This document shows positions 1 to 8,834 of a DNA stretch of 64,000 nucleotides, one piece after another. Below the pieces are notes generated by a model. The model did not search any database. It was not told the origin of the DNA and saw only the letters and a list, made by a program, of their open reading frames with translations. A program made the position numbers and the translations under genes. Position 1 is the stretch's first letter, and every line of letters starts with the position of its first letter. The DNA comes from Microbacterium cremeum (lineage in GTDB: Bacteria; Actinomycetota; Actinomycetes; Actinomycetales; Microbacteriaceae). Where the stretch lies: NCBI RefSeq assembly GCF_015277855.1, contig NZ_CP063812.1, positions 682,001 through 746,000 of the forward strand, given 5' to 3'.

Positions 1-595
1 GGGCGGTCGAGGAGAGCGGAGATCGACATGATGATGGTCCTTGCGGAAGGAACCCGGGTGGACACGCGGGTTCGGGTGTGCTGCGGCCCTATGGCCGGGA
101 GCCCTGTGGGGGCTGGTGCCCGACGATGGGCGGTGTACGAAGCGGATCCGGGTGCGCGTGATCGACGCACGAAACCGGTGCTTCGGGGGACCCCGTGCTT
201 GCCGAGTTCAGAAGCGGAAGCGGAGTCCGACGGGGGTCACCGTGCTAGTGGCACATTCGACAACACATGACAACGCGGCCGGCCATCATCATGCCGGCAG
301 TCCCGTTCGCCTCCCAGGCGGACAGAGAGCGTGCGTTGTCAGTCATGTGGCCGATTATGTCCGATTTGGTCGTAATGCGTCAAATCGCACGGATGTCGCG
401 GCCCGATCATTGCGGAATGTGACAGATTGCCCAATCGCCGCCGGCGGGAACCCATGATGACGCCGTCCGGGCCGTCGCACGGTCCGCTCTTCCGCCGACA
501 GCGTGGCTGAGTGCCCGCTGGAACCGCGCCGAGGGATCGCCGCGACATCCCGTGCGCTGCGTCCGCGTGGGAGAGGGCGGGCGTACTCTGTCGGG
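1..595. other. intergenic, no supported gene
   Basis: No frame in this stretch shows the strong G/C third-position bias of the neighbouring genes. Open frames begin at 28 and 41 on the plus strand and cover parts of 339-615 on the minus strand, but they have unbiased codons and no recognisable motif. The composition around 340-440 is poorer in GC than the coding DNA. Only the -10 element for the next gene (TACTCT, 584-589) is supported. The left edge may hold the upstream region of a gene outside the window. Confidence 0.6.
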
Positions 596-901
596 GTGAC
601 TGAGCTGAGTTTCACTCATGAGACGGATGCCTCGCGCTACACCCTGCACCGAGGCGATGACCTGGTGAGCGTCCTGGACTATCGCGACGACGGTCGCACG
701 GTCGCCATGACGCGCGCCTACACGGTGCCGACCTTCCGCGGCCACGGCTATGCGGGGGAGGTGGTCGATCGCGCCGTCGCAGAGCTCGAGCGCCGCCACG
801 ATCGCAGAGTGATCCCCGTCTGCTGGTACGTCGCCGACTGGTTCGAGGCGAATCCCGATCGCCGCGGCATCCTCGCGGCTCGCCGCCCCGCGACATCCTG
901 A
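596..901 (+). CDS. small GNAT-like N-acetyltransferase (YjdJ/Acetyltransf_CG type)
   Basis: This 101-residue protein has the compact GNAT layout of the pfam14542-type acetyltransferases: a central strand, the acetyl-CoA loop motif RGHGYAGEVVDRAV, then a helix and the segment VIPVCWYVADWFEANP that normally closes the fold. The substrate is unknown; this family lacks most of the usual GNAT N-terminal region. GTG at 596 is chosen because TACTCT lies six bases before it, which suggests a leaderless mRNA. A longer open frame reaches back to 503, but its extra residues are Arg-rich and not typical. DUF1622 follows after 12 bases, so the two may be co-transcribed. Confidence 0.8.
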   Translation: MTELSFTHETDASRYTLHRGDDLVSVLDYRDDGRTVAMTRAYTVPTFRGHGYAGEVVDRAVAELERRHDRRVIPVCWYVADWFEANPDRRGILAARRPATS

Positions 902-913
902 CGTTCTCGCCCC

Positions 914-1360
914 GTGCGCATGGAAGAGGTGTTCACCGGCGTCGCCGTCGGCTTCGAGGCGATCGGCGCCGTCGCGATGATCATCGGCTTCGTCGTCGCC
1001 GTCGTGCTGGGTGCGCGGTCGCTGGCTCGCGGCGAGGGAGGCCGGTCCGCGTTCATGGCGCTGCGGACCACGCTCGGCGGCGCCATCCTCCTCGGTCTGG
1101 AGGTGCTCGTGGCGGCGGACCTCATCCGCACGATCACCTCGAAGCCCTCCCTCGAGGAGGCGACGATCCTCTTCGTCATCGTCGTGATCCGGATCATCCT
1201 CTCGATCTCCATCCAGATCGAGATCGACGGGACGCTCCCCTGGCGCCGCGCTCTGCTGCGCAGCGGCGGACAGGTGATCGGCGATGCGGTCGCGCGAGAC
1301 CGCGCCGCGGGCCGCGCCGCCAGGGCGGATTCCGGCACGGAGGCGTCCGGCATCGAGTGA
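914..1360 (+). CDS. DUF1622 family membrane protein
   Basis: The protein has 148 residues with three hydrophobic segments (about residues 8-32, 52-72 and 82-105), matching the small integral membrane proteins of the DUF1622 family, for which no function is established. The C-terminal 45 residues are Arg/Ala-rich and probably cytoplasmic. GTG at 914 gives MRMEEVF; an ATG two codons later (920) is equally possible. It lies 12 bases after the GNAT-like gene and ahead of two small acidic proteins on the same strand. Confidence 0.75.
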   Translation: MRMEEVFTGVAVGFEAIGAVAMIIGFVVAVVLGARSLARGEGGRSAFMALRTTLGGAILLGLEVLVAADLIRTITSKPSLEEATILFVIVVIRIILSISIQIEIDGTLPWRRALLRSGGQVIGDAVARDRAAGRAARADSGTEASGIE

Positions 1361-1429
1361 GCCCTTGTCAACCCCATGTCGTCCGCGCGTGATGGCGCGC
1401 ACCCTGGGAGGAGACGAGAGGAGCACGCG

Positions 1430-1654
1430 ATGGAACGCGACCTGCCCGAAGGCGTCGTCGACGCCGACCCGGCCGGCGGCTGGGACGAGAACGACGACCG
1501 CGAGGCGCAAGAGCGCGGCGCGGAGGCTGCCGATGCCGAGGCTCTCCTGACCGATGCGGCCCTGCGCCCCGACGACCCGCTCGAGGGGGAGGCGGTGCGG
1601 CGCGGAGCCGACCCCGACCTCGCGACCGACGCCGAGCGCGGCGAGGAACCCTGA
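1430..1654 (+). CDS. small acidic hypothetical protein
   Basis: The protein has 74 residues, is very rich in Asp, Glu and Ala, and has no hydrophobic segment, so it is probably disordered. No family is recognised. ATG at 1430 is chosen because a purine-rich GGGAGGAGACGAGAGGAG tract stands just upstream as a ribosome binding site; the open frame extends to 1376 but that would bury the site inside the gene. Thirteen bases separate it from the next acidic protein, with another GAGAGGAGAGG site between, so the two are probably translated from one mRNA. Confidence 0.65.
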   Translation: MERDLPEGVVDADPAGGWDENDDREAQERGAEAADAEALLTDAALRPDDPLEGEAVRRGADPDLATDAERGEEP

Positions 1655-1667
1655 GAGGAGAGGCACG

Positions 1668-2258
1668 ATGAGCACGACGGGCAACGAGTACGAGCGGCCG
1701 GGAGTGAACTACCCCGACCGAGAGGACGCCGGAGGCGCCGCCGAGACTCCGGGCGCTGCCGACCCGAAGCGCGATGAGGCCCCCGCCGCCCCGCCGACGA
1801 TGGGAGAGCCGGACGCGGATGCCGGTGAACCGCCCGCCGCGAACGAGGGCCCCTCGCAGGGCGTTCCGCAGAGCGACGGCGCGACTCCGGCCGCGGCGGA
1901 GCCGTCGCACGAGGCGGTCGGCATCGGGGTCGTCGACGACGGCCACGACCACCACGGCCACGACGACGGACGAGACACGCAGACCGTGAGCGAGGCGCAG
2001 CAGACGCCGGGCGGCCTCGGCACCGAGCAGGAGCAGCGCCTTCCGGCGATGGCGCAGAACAACGCGTCCGGCCTCGAGAAGGTGTCGGGCATCGTCGCGC
2101 AGACGCGGGCCGACGTCGGCACGGAACCGGTCGAGCGCATCGCCGAGGTGCTGCGCCAGCGACTCGATCAGGCCGGCGTCCACCTGCCCGACGGCGACGT
2201 CCAGGAGCTCGCGCGGCAGGTCTCCACGGGGGATGCCGAGAGCCCGACGCAGTCCTGA
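1668..2258 (+). CDS. acidic, partly disordered hypothetical protein with a His/Asp patch
   Basis: The protein has 196 residues. The first 130 are low complexity (Pro, Glu, Ala, Asp) and include a His-Asp cluster, GHDHHGHDDG, that could bind divalent metal. The last 60 residues (VSGIVAQTRADVG...ELARQVSTGD) look helical and globular. No family is recognised. ATG at 1668 follows a strong AGAGGAGAGGCACG ribosome binding site. It is the last gene of a same-strand run ending at a strong convergent hairpin. A stress-related or buffering role would be a guess. Confidence 0.65.
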   Translation: MSTTGNEYERPGVNYPDREDAGGAAETPGAADPKRDEAPAAPPTMGEPDADAGEPPAANEGPSQGVPQSDGATPAAAEPSHEAVGIGVVDDGHDHHGHDDGRDTQTVSEAQQTPGGLGTEQEQRLPAMAQNNASGLEKVSGIVAQTRADVGTEPVERIAEVLRQRLDQAGVHLPDGDVQELARQVSTGDAESPTQS

Positions 2259-2267
2259 GTCCGCGAA

Positions 2268-2299
2268 ACGTCGCCCCGCCCGCGTGAGCGGGGCGACGT
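2268..2299. terminator. bidirectional terminator-like hairpin
   Basis: A perfect 12-bp inverted repeat, ACGTCGCCCCGC and its complement, encloses an 8-base loop. It sits between the stop codons of two convergent genes (2258 and 2305). There is no clear T-tract, which is common for actinobacterial terminators. Confidence 0.7.
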
Positions 2300-2304
2300 G
2301 CGTC

Positions 2305-2529
2305 TCAGGCCGTCGCGCAGACGGTGGTGCACTCCGCCGACGACTGCACGCCGATGGGGCGTGCCCAGGGGCGGCGTGCGCGCGGTGCGACCCGCTCCAC
2401 CGGCGCGGCGACCGCGACCGGCGCGGGCGCGCGGCGTTCGCGGATCGAGGCCAGGACGGCGATCTCGCGATCGCGGGTCCAGGAGTCATGACGGTACTGG
2501 TGTTCGGCGGCGGTGACGAGCGAGAGCAT
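2305..2529 (-). CDS. small hypothetical protein
   Basis: The protein has 74 residues: a hydrophilic N-terminal helix (LVTAAEHQYRHDSWTRDREIA pattern), then a Pro/Ala/Arg/Val-rich stretch and a C-terminus with two Cys residues (ECTTVCATA). No family is recognised. The ATG at 2529 is supported by an excellent ribosome binding site (ACGGAGGAAAC) directly upstream on the minus strand. Longer upstream in-frame extensions lack this. It converges with the preceding acidic-protein gene. Confidence 0.6.
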   Translation of the reverse strand: MLSLVTAAEHQYRHDSWTRDREIAVLASIRERRAPAPVAVAAPVERVAPRARRPWARPIGVQSSAECTTVCATA

Positions 2530-2639
2530 GGTTTCCTCCGTTGCTTCCGACAGAGAGAACCTACGCGGGGGTTCCGACATTGCCCCCGCCGCCGAGGATG
2601 GCAGGAATCGGCTGAATCGCGGCAGTCGTCGGCCGCCGT

Positions 2640-3371
2640 TCAGAGCGCCCGGGCGAACTCGCGGATCAGGCGGGCGGCGGGCGCGGCATCCCGGATCATC
2701 GTCTCGTGACCGTGCCCCTCGACCTCTTCGAACCGCCCCTGGGGCAGGGCCGCGGCGACCTGCCGGCACCACGCCTGCGGGGCGACGACATCGTCCTCGC
2801 CCCGCAGGACGAGCGCCGGCACGTCGGTGCGGGCGAACACGTCCTCGGGCCGGTGGACCAGCATCGCGCGGAACTTCGTGCGCAGGCGGGGTCCCGCACG
2901 CAGGTACTCGCGCGCGCCGAGTGCGATCACCCGGGGGTGCTCGACGGCGATGTCGCGCAGCAGCCGCCACAGCTGCCGCGGCGCGGTGCGGGCCGACGGC
3001 TCGACGGTGGGTCCGACGAGCACGATGCCCTGCACGGCCCCGGGGTGGCGCGCCGCGACCTCGAGGGCCACCTGTGCGCCCATCGAGTGCCCCACGATCA
3101 CCGCCGGTGCCTTCACGCGTGCCCGCAGATACGCCGCCACGAGGTCGGCGTTGCGCTCGATCGTCGGCACGCGCGGCGGCTCGGGCGCTTCGCCGTATCC
3201 GGGCAGGTCGAGCGCGACGGTCTCTCCGTCGCCGAGGTGCCTCGTCAGGTCGGCGAACACGGTGCGCCCCATGCCGATGCCGTGGATCAGCACGTACACC
3301 GGCGGACCGGCTCCGCGGCGCTCGGCGACGAGGGTCGCCCCGGCGTGGGTGAATCGCTCCGGGCTCGCCAC
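2640..3371 (-). CDS. alpha/beta hydrolase
   Basis: The protein has 243 residues with the alpha/beta hydrolase fold signature: an HGIG oxyanion loop near residue 30, the nucleophile elbow GHSMG near residue 95, an acid in RGEDD near residue 200, and a histidine in EGHGHETM near residue 220. The substrate cannot be told; relatives are esterases, lactonases or C-C hydrolases. The start is GTG at 3371, one base after the stop of the upstream gene (3373-3375), so translation is probably coupled. Confidence 0.85.
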   Translation of the reverse strand: MASPERFTHAGATLVAERRGAGPPVYVLIHGIGMGRTVFADLTRHLGDGETVALDLPGYGEAPEPPRVPTIERNADLVAAYLRARVKAPAVIVGHSMGAQVALEVAARHPGAVQGIVLVGPTVEPSARTAPRQLWRLLRDIAVEHPRVIALGAREYLRAGPRLRTKFRAMLVHRPEDVFARTDVPALVLRGEDDVVAPQAWCRQVAAALPQGRFEEVEGHGHETMIRDAAPAARLIREFARAL

Positions 3372-3372
3372 G

Positions 3373-3933
3373 TCAGGCGGCGCCCGGCTCGTCGCGCAGC
3401 CCCACGCGGTCGGGGATGTCGAACTGCACGCGCGGCAGCCAGGTCGCCGGTTCCGGCCACGGCCGCGAGGCGGGGAGCGCCCGCAGCCGGGCGCGGAGAG
3501 CGGCCCCGGATGCCTCGACCGGCAGCACGCGCGAGGGCGCGTGGTGGGCGAGGGCCCCGAGCCACCAGTGCCGCCACGTGCCCTCGATCGCCTCGGGACC
3601 GGCGACCACGTAGTAGTCGGGCATGACGGCCTCGCCGGCGGCGAACTGGCCGAGCAGCGTCTCGACCTCGATCTCGAGCGAGCCGAGGGTCGCGCGTTCC
3701 TCGTACAGCTCGACCCAGGCGGCCGCGACGTGCTCGAGCGGATCCGCGTCGTGGACGACGTAGGGCATCGCGACGGAGGCCACGAGGTGGGCGGCGACCG
3801 CCGGCTCGGCCTCGCGCAGCGAGAGCGCGACGAGCGCCGGGACGTCGGCGAGGCCGGTGAGCAGCTCGTCGCTCTCGGCGCCGACGAGCGCCACGACGGT
3901 CGATCGCGGGGCGGTGTCTGCGTTGTGCGCCAT
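3373..3933 (-). CDS. conserved-looking hypothetical protein
   Basis: The protein has 186 residues, is soluble and acidic, and has no signal peptide or membrane segment. It has several Trp (TWRHWWLGALAHHAPSRVLP) and a C-terminal stretch WLPRVQFDIPDRVGL. I do not recognise the family. The ATG at 3933 is preceded on the minus strand by TATCGT with a 5-base gap, which fits a leaderless start. It directly precedes and is probably co-transcribed with the alpha/beta hydrolase. It may act with that hydrolase, but nothing in the sequence shows how. Confidence 0.65.
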   Translation of the reverse strand: MAHNADTAPRSTVVALVGAESDELLTGLADVPALVALSLREAEPAVAAHLVASVAMPYVVHDADPLEHVAAAWVELYEERATLGSLEIEVETLLGQFAAGEAVMPDYYVVAGPEAIEGTWRHWWLGALAHHAPSRVLPVEASGAALRARLRALPASRPWPEPATWLPRVQFDIPDRVGLRDEPGAA

Positions 3934-3992
3934 ATTCCACGATATGCCGGACGAGCCCGAGTCCGGCCGACACGCCGCGGATCGGCATCCGT

Positions 3993-4466
3993 CTAGTGCG
4001 CGCCGAGCACCACGGTCGCCAGGTCCGCGCCGAACGTGAAGCGCGCGTCCACGGTGCCGCCGCGCAGGACGCCGGGCAGCCAGCGCGAGGCGTCGTCCCA
4101 CATGCGCGGGTAGGGCACGGCATCCAGCGTGTACCAGTGCGGCGTGATCTCGGCCGTCTCGACCGGCTCTCCCCGCCACCTGCGGCAGACGAAGACCGTG
4201 GAGCGCTGCGACCACTCGGGCTTCGTGGGGAAGTGGTAGTCGATCGCTCCGGCTTCGTGCAGGTCGGATGCCTCGACCCGCACGCCGATCTCTTCTGCGA
4301 CTTCGCGCACCGCCGCCTCGCGCGGCGTCTCGCCGGAGTCGAGCTTGCCGCCGATGCCCACGACCTTGCCCTCGCCGAGGCCCGTGCGCTTGTCGCCGAG
4401 GAGCACCTCGAGGCCGTTCGGTCCGCGCCGGAGCAGGTAGACGACGCAGACCTCGGGCAAGGGCAT
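3993..4466 (-). CDS. NUDIX hydrolase (MutT-like, probable 8-oxo-dGTP diphosphatase)
   Basis: The 157-residue protein carries the full NUDIX box GX5EX7REUXEEXGU (GKLDSGETPREAAVREVAEEIGV, given here in its two halves around residues 38-60), whose glutamates bind the metal. NUDIX enzymes hydrolyse nucleoside diphosphates linked to another moiety; this short form with a conserved VVYLLRRGPNGLEVLLG first strand resembles MutT/8-oxo-dGTPases that clean the nucleotide pool. ATG at 4466 has TACCCT six bases upstream (4473-4478), a leaderless arrangement. It is divergent from the DNA repair gene sbcD, 85 bases away. Confidence 0.85.
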   Translation of the reverse strand: MPLPEVCVVYLLRRGPNGLEVLLGDKRTGLGEGKVVGIGGKLDSGETPREAAVREVAEEIGVRVEASDLHEAGAIDYHFPTKPEWSQRSTVFVCRRWRGEPVETAEITPHWYTLDAVPYPRMWDDASRWLPGVLRGGTVDARFTFGADLATVVLGAH

Positions 4467-4551
4467 GGCACGAGGGTACGCCGGTGCGCGAGGTCGGGCG
4501 TGCCCGGCCTGCCTCGGCGGCGATGTCGGGGGACGAACGTAGCGTGTGAGC

Positions 4552-5700
4552 ATGCGGATCCTGCACACCTCGGACTGGCACATCGGGCGGTCGTTCCACG
4601 GCCACGCCACGCTCGATGCGCTCCGCGGCGTGCTCGAAGAGCTCGTCGCGCAGGTGCGCGAGCACGGGGTCGATGTCGTCGTCGTCGCCGGCGACGTGTT
4701 CGACTCCGCGACGCCCGCCGCCGCGGCGTACACGCTCCTGTCGGACGCGCTGCGGGCGATGTCCGACGCCGGCGCGACGGTGATCGTCACGAGCGGCAAC
4801 CACGACTCGGCGGCACGGCTCGGATTCCAGGCCAGGCTGCTGCGCGACGGCGTGCACGTGATCACGGATGCCTCGGCCGTCGGCACGCCCGTGACCGTCA
4901 CGGACGAGCACGGGCCCGTCCACTTCTACGGCATCCCGTTCCTCGAGCCGGTGCTGCTGCGCAGCGAGTGGCCCGGCGTCCGCTCGCAGGCCGACGTGCT
5001 CGCGCACGCGATGGGCCTCGTCCGCGACGACCTCCGTTCGCGCGGCGGGCGGTCGGTCGCGATCGCGCACTGCTTCGCCGCCGGTGTCGAGCCCACGCCG
5101 CACCTCGAGCGCGACATCCAGCAGGGAGGACTCGACGTCGTTCCGCTGTCGACGTTCGACGGCGTGGACTACATGGCGCTCGGGCACATCCACGGCCGTC
5201 AGCAGCTCTCGCCGCGGGTGCGGTACGCCGGAGCGCCCCTGCACTACAGCTTCGACGAGGGCGACAAGCCGCGCGGCTCGTGGCTCGTCGAGCTCGACGC
5301 CCGCGGGCTCGGCACGGTCGAGTGGCTGCCGCTGCCGGTGCCCCGTCCCCTCACCACGCTCACGGGGCCGCTGGAGGAGCTCCTGAACGACGAGCGCTTC
5401 GCCGAGTTCGAGGGGCACTGGATCCGCGCGGAGTACACCGATGCGCTGCCTCAGCGCGACCCGATGCGGCGGCTGCTCGCGCGCTTCCCGCACTGCGCGC
5501 AGGTCTCGCACGCGCCGGTCGCCGCGCCCGGCGCCGACGCCCGCACGTACGCGCAGCGCGTGCGGTCGGCGCGCAACGAGGCCGAGCTGGTCGACGCGTT
5601 CCTCTCGCACGTGCGCGAAGGGGAGGGCGCCAGCGCCCGCGAGGCCGAGCTCATCGCCGGGCTGCTCGACGAGCGCTCCCGCGTGGAGGCGACGGCGTGA
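4552..5700 (+). CDS. sbcD: exonuclease subunit SbcD (Mre11-like)
   Basis: This is the nuclease subunit of the SbcCD complex, which opens hairpins and trims protein-blocked DNA ends. The metallophosphoesterase signature is complete: SDWHIG (D-x-H) at the start, GDVFD, GNHD, and GHIH. The length (382 residues) is normal. ATG at 4552 is preferred over GTG at 4546 because TAGCGT (4540-4545) lies six bases before it, predicting a leaderless mRNA, and because the family starts MRILHTSDWH. It overlaps sbcC by a GTGA junction. Confidence 0.93.
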   Translation: MRILHTSDWHIGRSFHGHATLDALRGVLEELVAQVREHGVDVVVVAGDVFDSATPAAAAYTLLSDALRAMSDAGATVIVTSGNHDSAARLGFQARLLRDGVHVITDASAVGTPVTVTDEHGPVHFYGIPFLEPVLLRSEWPGVRSQADVLAHAMGLVRDDLRSRGGRSVAIAHCFAAGVEPTPHLERDIQQGGLDVVPLSTFDGVDYMALGHIHGRQQLSPRVRYAGAPLHYSFDEGDKPRGSWLVELDARGLGTVEWLPLPVPRPLTTLTGPLEELLNDERFAEFEGHWIRAEYTDALPQRDPMRRLLARFPHCAQVSHAPVAAPGADARTYAQRVRSARNEAELVDAFLSHVREGEGASAREAELIAGLLDERSRVEATA

Positions 5701-8700
5701 GGCTGCATCGGCTCGAGCTCACCGGATTCGGTCCCTTCCGTGAGCGTCAGAGCGTCGACTTCGAGGCGTTCGAGCGCGACGGGATCTTCCTCATCGCCGG
5801 GCGCACCGGGGCCGGCAAGTCGAGCATCCTCGACGGCGTGTGCTTCGCGCTGTACGGCTCGGTCCCGCGCTACGACTCGGGCGAGAAGCGGCTGCGCAGC
5901 GACTACTGCGAGCCCGACGAGCCCACCGAGGTCCGCCTCGAGTTCACGGTGGGCGAGCGCCGGTGGCGCGTGACGCGCGCCCCGGAGTACCAGCGGCCCG
6001 CGCGCCGCGGCGGCGGGCTCACGACCGAGCCGACGCGCGCCGAGCTCGAGGAGCTCGTCGACGGCGCTTGGATCGGTCGCGCCGCACGTCCGCGCGACGT
6101 CGGGCTGCTGCTCGACGAGGTGCTCGGCCTGAACGCGCAGCAGTTCCAGCAGGTGATCCTGCTCGCACAGAACAAGTTCTCGCGGTTCCTGCTGGCGTCG
6201 GGCACCGAGCGCCAGTCGCTGCTGCGCGCGCTGTTCGGCACGCGGCGCTACGAGGAGTACGCGCGGGAGCTCGGCGAGCGGAGCAAGCTCGCGCAGCGCG
6301 AGGTCGATGCGCTCGGCGAGCGCGCGCGCACGCTCCTCGAGCAGGCCGAGCGCCTGCTGCCGGCGCTCGAACCGGACGACGGCGGCGCCGGCGGCGCCGA
6401 CGGCGCGAGTGCGGCGGAAGGCTCTGCGGGCGGGGGCGCGGGTGCCGCAGACGACGGCGGGGGTGCTTCAGGCGACGGCGGCGGCGCTTCGGGCGACGGC
6501 GCACGACCCGAGGACCTCGTCTCGCGGCGTGCGGCCGTCGAGCTCGGCGAGCAGCGTGCGGCGTACCGGCTCGAGACGCGCGTGCACGAGCGCGAGGAGG
6601 CGGAGCGGCGGCGAGCCGCGGCGGATGCCGAGCACGCCGCGCGCACGGCGCTGGCGAAGTCGCAGTCGGAGCTGCTCCAGGCGCGCGAGCGACTGGCCGC
6701 GCTCGACCGGTCCGCCGATCGGGTCGACGCCGACCGTGCGCGGGTCGTGCGGGCGCGCGCGGCCGAGTCGTTGCGGGCGCCGCTGGACGCCGTGCGCCGT
6801 GCCGGGGCGACCGCCGACGCGGCCCGCGAGCCGAGCGCGAGGCCGTCGCCGCGTGGGAGGCGGTCGCCGGCGCGGCGGGCATCGACCCGACGCAAGACCT
6901 CGACGCGCTGATCGAGCGCGTCACCGGCGAGCTGGCGGTGTGGGCCGTCGCTGCGGCCAAGGAGGCCGAGCTCGCCGCTCGCGAGGGCGAACTCACCGCC
7001 GCGTCCGCCCGTGTCGGCGAGCTCGAGCGAGACATCGCCGCGCTCGACGCGCAGCGAGAGCACGTCCCCGGTGAACTCGCCCGGATCGACGCCGAACTGC
7101 AGCGCGTCCGCGACGACGCCGCCCGCGCCGACGATGCGCGGGAGCGGCGCGCCGGGCTCGCATCACGGCTGGATGCCGCGCGCGACGCCGAGGCGCTCGC
7201 CGCGGTGCTGCGTGAGGCCGAGACGGTGCATCGCGACGCCGCGGCAGCGGCCGCCGCCGCGGCCGCCGGCGTGGCCCGGCTGCTGCTGCAGCGGCGCCTC
7301 GACGGCTACGCAGGCGAGCTTGCGTCGACCCTCGTCGAGGGCGAGCCCTGCGCGGTGTGCGGGTCGCCCGAGCACCCCCATCCCGCCGAAGCCGCGGCCG
7401 AGCCGGTGACCGACGACGACCTCGCCGCCGCCGAGGCGCACCGCGACGAGACGATCGCGCACGAGCGAGCGGCGGCGGATGCCGCGCGAACGGCGCGCGA
7501 GCGCCATGCGACGGCCGCCGCCCGCGCCGGCGGCGACGGCGTGACAGCGCTCGAGGAGCAGCTCGCCGCCGCCGACGTGCAGGTCGCCGAGGCCACCGAC
7601 GCCGTCGCACGCCGCGACGCGCTCACGGCGCAGCGCGACCAGCTCTCGGCACTCGACGCCGAGGCCGAGGCCGCGCGCACCGCCCTGGTCGACGCCGCGC
7701 ACGAACAGCGCACGCGGGTCGCCGCGCTGGGTGCCGGCATCGAGGACTCGCGCGCCGCTGTCGCCGAGGCCCGCGGCTCGTTCGCGAGCGTCGCGGAACG
7801 GCTCGCCGAGGTCACCGCCGTGCGCGACGCCGCCCGCGCGTGCGCACAGGCGCGCGCCGAGGCGCAGCGGGCCGGCGCCGCTCTCGCCGAGGCGGTCGCC
7901 GACGCGGATGCGCGGCTGGCGGCATCCGTCTTCGACGACGCGTCGGATGCCGAGGCCGCCCTGCTCGGCCGGCACGAGGTCGACGAGCTCGCGGCACGCA
8001 TCGCAGATCACGACGCCCAGCTCGCCGCCACTCGCGGCCGGCTGCTCGATCTCGAGCTCGAACTGGCGGGGACCCCCGACGAGCCGGTCGACATCGCCGC
8101 GTCGCGGGCGTCGCTCGAGGAGGCCGATGCGGCGCGCACCGCGGCGCTGGAGGCCGAGCGCGACGCCCGCCACCTCGCGACAGGTCTGCGCGACCTCGCC
8201 GTGCAGATCGACGCCGCCTACGCCGGCGTCGCGGCACGGGCCGCGGACGTCGCGGCTCTCACGCGGCTCGCCGACACCGTCGCCGGCCGCGCCCCGAACA
8301 CCATGAAGATGGACCTCGAGACGTTCGTGCTCGCCGCCGAGCTCGAAGAGATCGTCGCCGCGGCCAACGTCCGCCTCGCCGACATGTCGTCCGGACGCTA
8401 CCGGCTGCAGCACACCGACGCGCGCGCCGCGCGCGGCGCGGCATCGGGTCTCGGCCTGGAGGTCTTCGACGCGTATACGGGCCAGTCGCGCCCGGCGCAG
8501 TCGCTGTCGGGCGGCGAGACCTTCCTCGCCTCGCTCGCGCTCGCGCTCGGCCTCGCCGAGGTCGTCACCGCCCGTGCCGGCGGCGTGCGACTCGACACGC
8601 TGTTCATCGACGAGGGCTTCGGTTCGCTCGACGAAGAGACCCTCGAACTCGCGATGCGCACGCTCGACGAGCTGCGTGCCGGCGGGCGCACGGTGGGCGT

Positions 8701-8803
8701 CATCAGCCACGTCGCCGCCATGAAGGAGCAGCTCCCGGCTCAGCTGAGCGTCGAGGCCGCCGCGCATGGGCCGAGCGTGGTCCGGCAGTTCGCGGTCGTC
8801 TGA
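5697..8803 (+). pseudogene. sbcC: exonuclease subunit SbcC (Rad50-like), interrupted by a one-base frameshift
   Basis: SbcC is the SMC-like ATPase partner of SbcD. Reading starts at GTG 5697, overlapping the sbcD stop. The N-terminal frame has the Walker A motif GRTGAGKSS (residues about 34-42) and continues to codon 378, after which it runs into a stop at 6911 (404 residues). The remaining protein is intact in another frame to 8803, with a CAVC zinc-hook near 7350, the signature LSGGETFLASLALALG and Walker B LFIDEGFGSLDE. Joining the frames needs one extra G at 6830/6831, changing GAG-CCGAG to GAG-GCC-GAG. A Gly/Ala/Asp-rich insert lies at 6376-6515 within the coiled coil. Either a sequencing error or a real loss of function would explain this; all catalytic motifs on both sides are preserved. 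Confidence 0.88.
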
Positions 8804-8804
8804 A

Positions 8805-8829
8805 CCGGCGCGCCCGGGCGGGGCGCCGG
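8805..8829. terminator. terminator-like hairpin between convergent genes
   Basis: CCGGCG-CG-CCC pairs with GGGCGCCGG, leaving a two-base bulge and a short G-rich loop. It falls in the 31-base gap between the sbcC stop and the nucleosidase stop. Confidence 0.45.
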
Positions 8830-8834
8830 CCTGC

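Noticed and set aside
28..457. Two small plus-strand frames at the window start
   Set aside because: Codon third positions are not biased and there is no homology pattern.
407..1684. Minus-strand frame of 425 codons over the GNAT and DUF1622 genes
   Set aside because: There are no family features; the plus-strand genes explain the codon bias.
5697..6911. A short free-standing 404-residue ATPase
   Set aside because: The rest of SbcC continues in another frame straight after; one missing base explains the stop.
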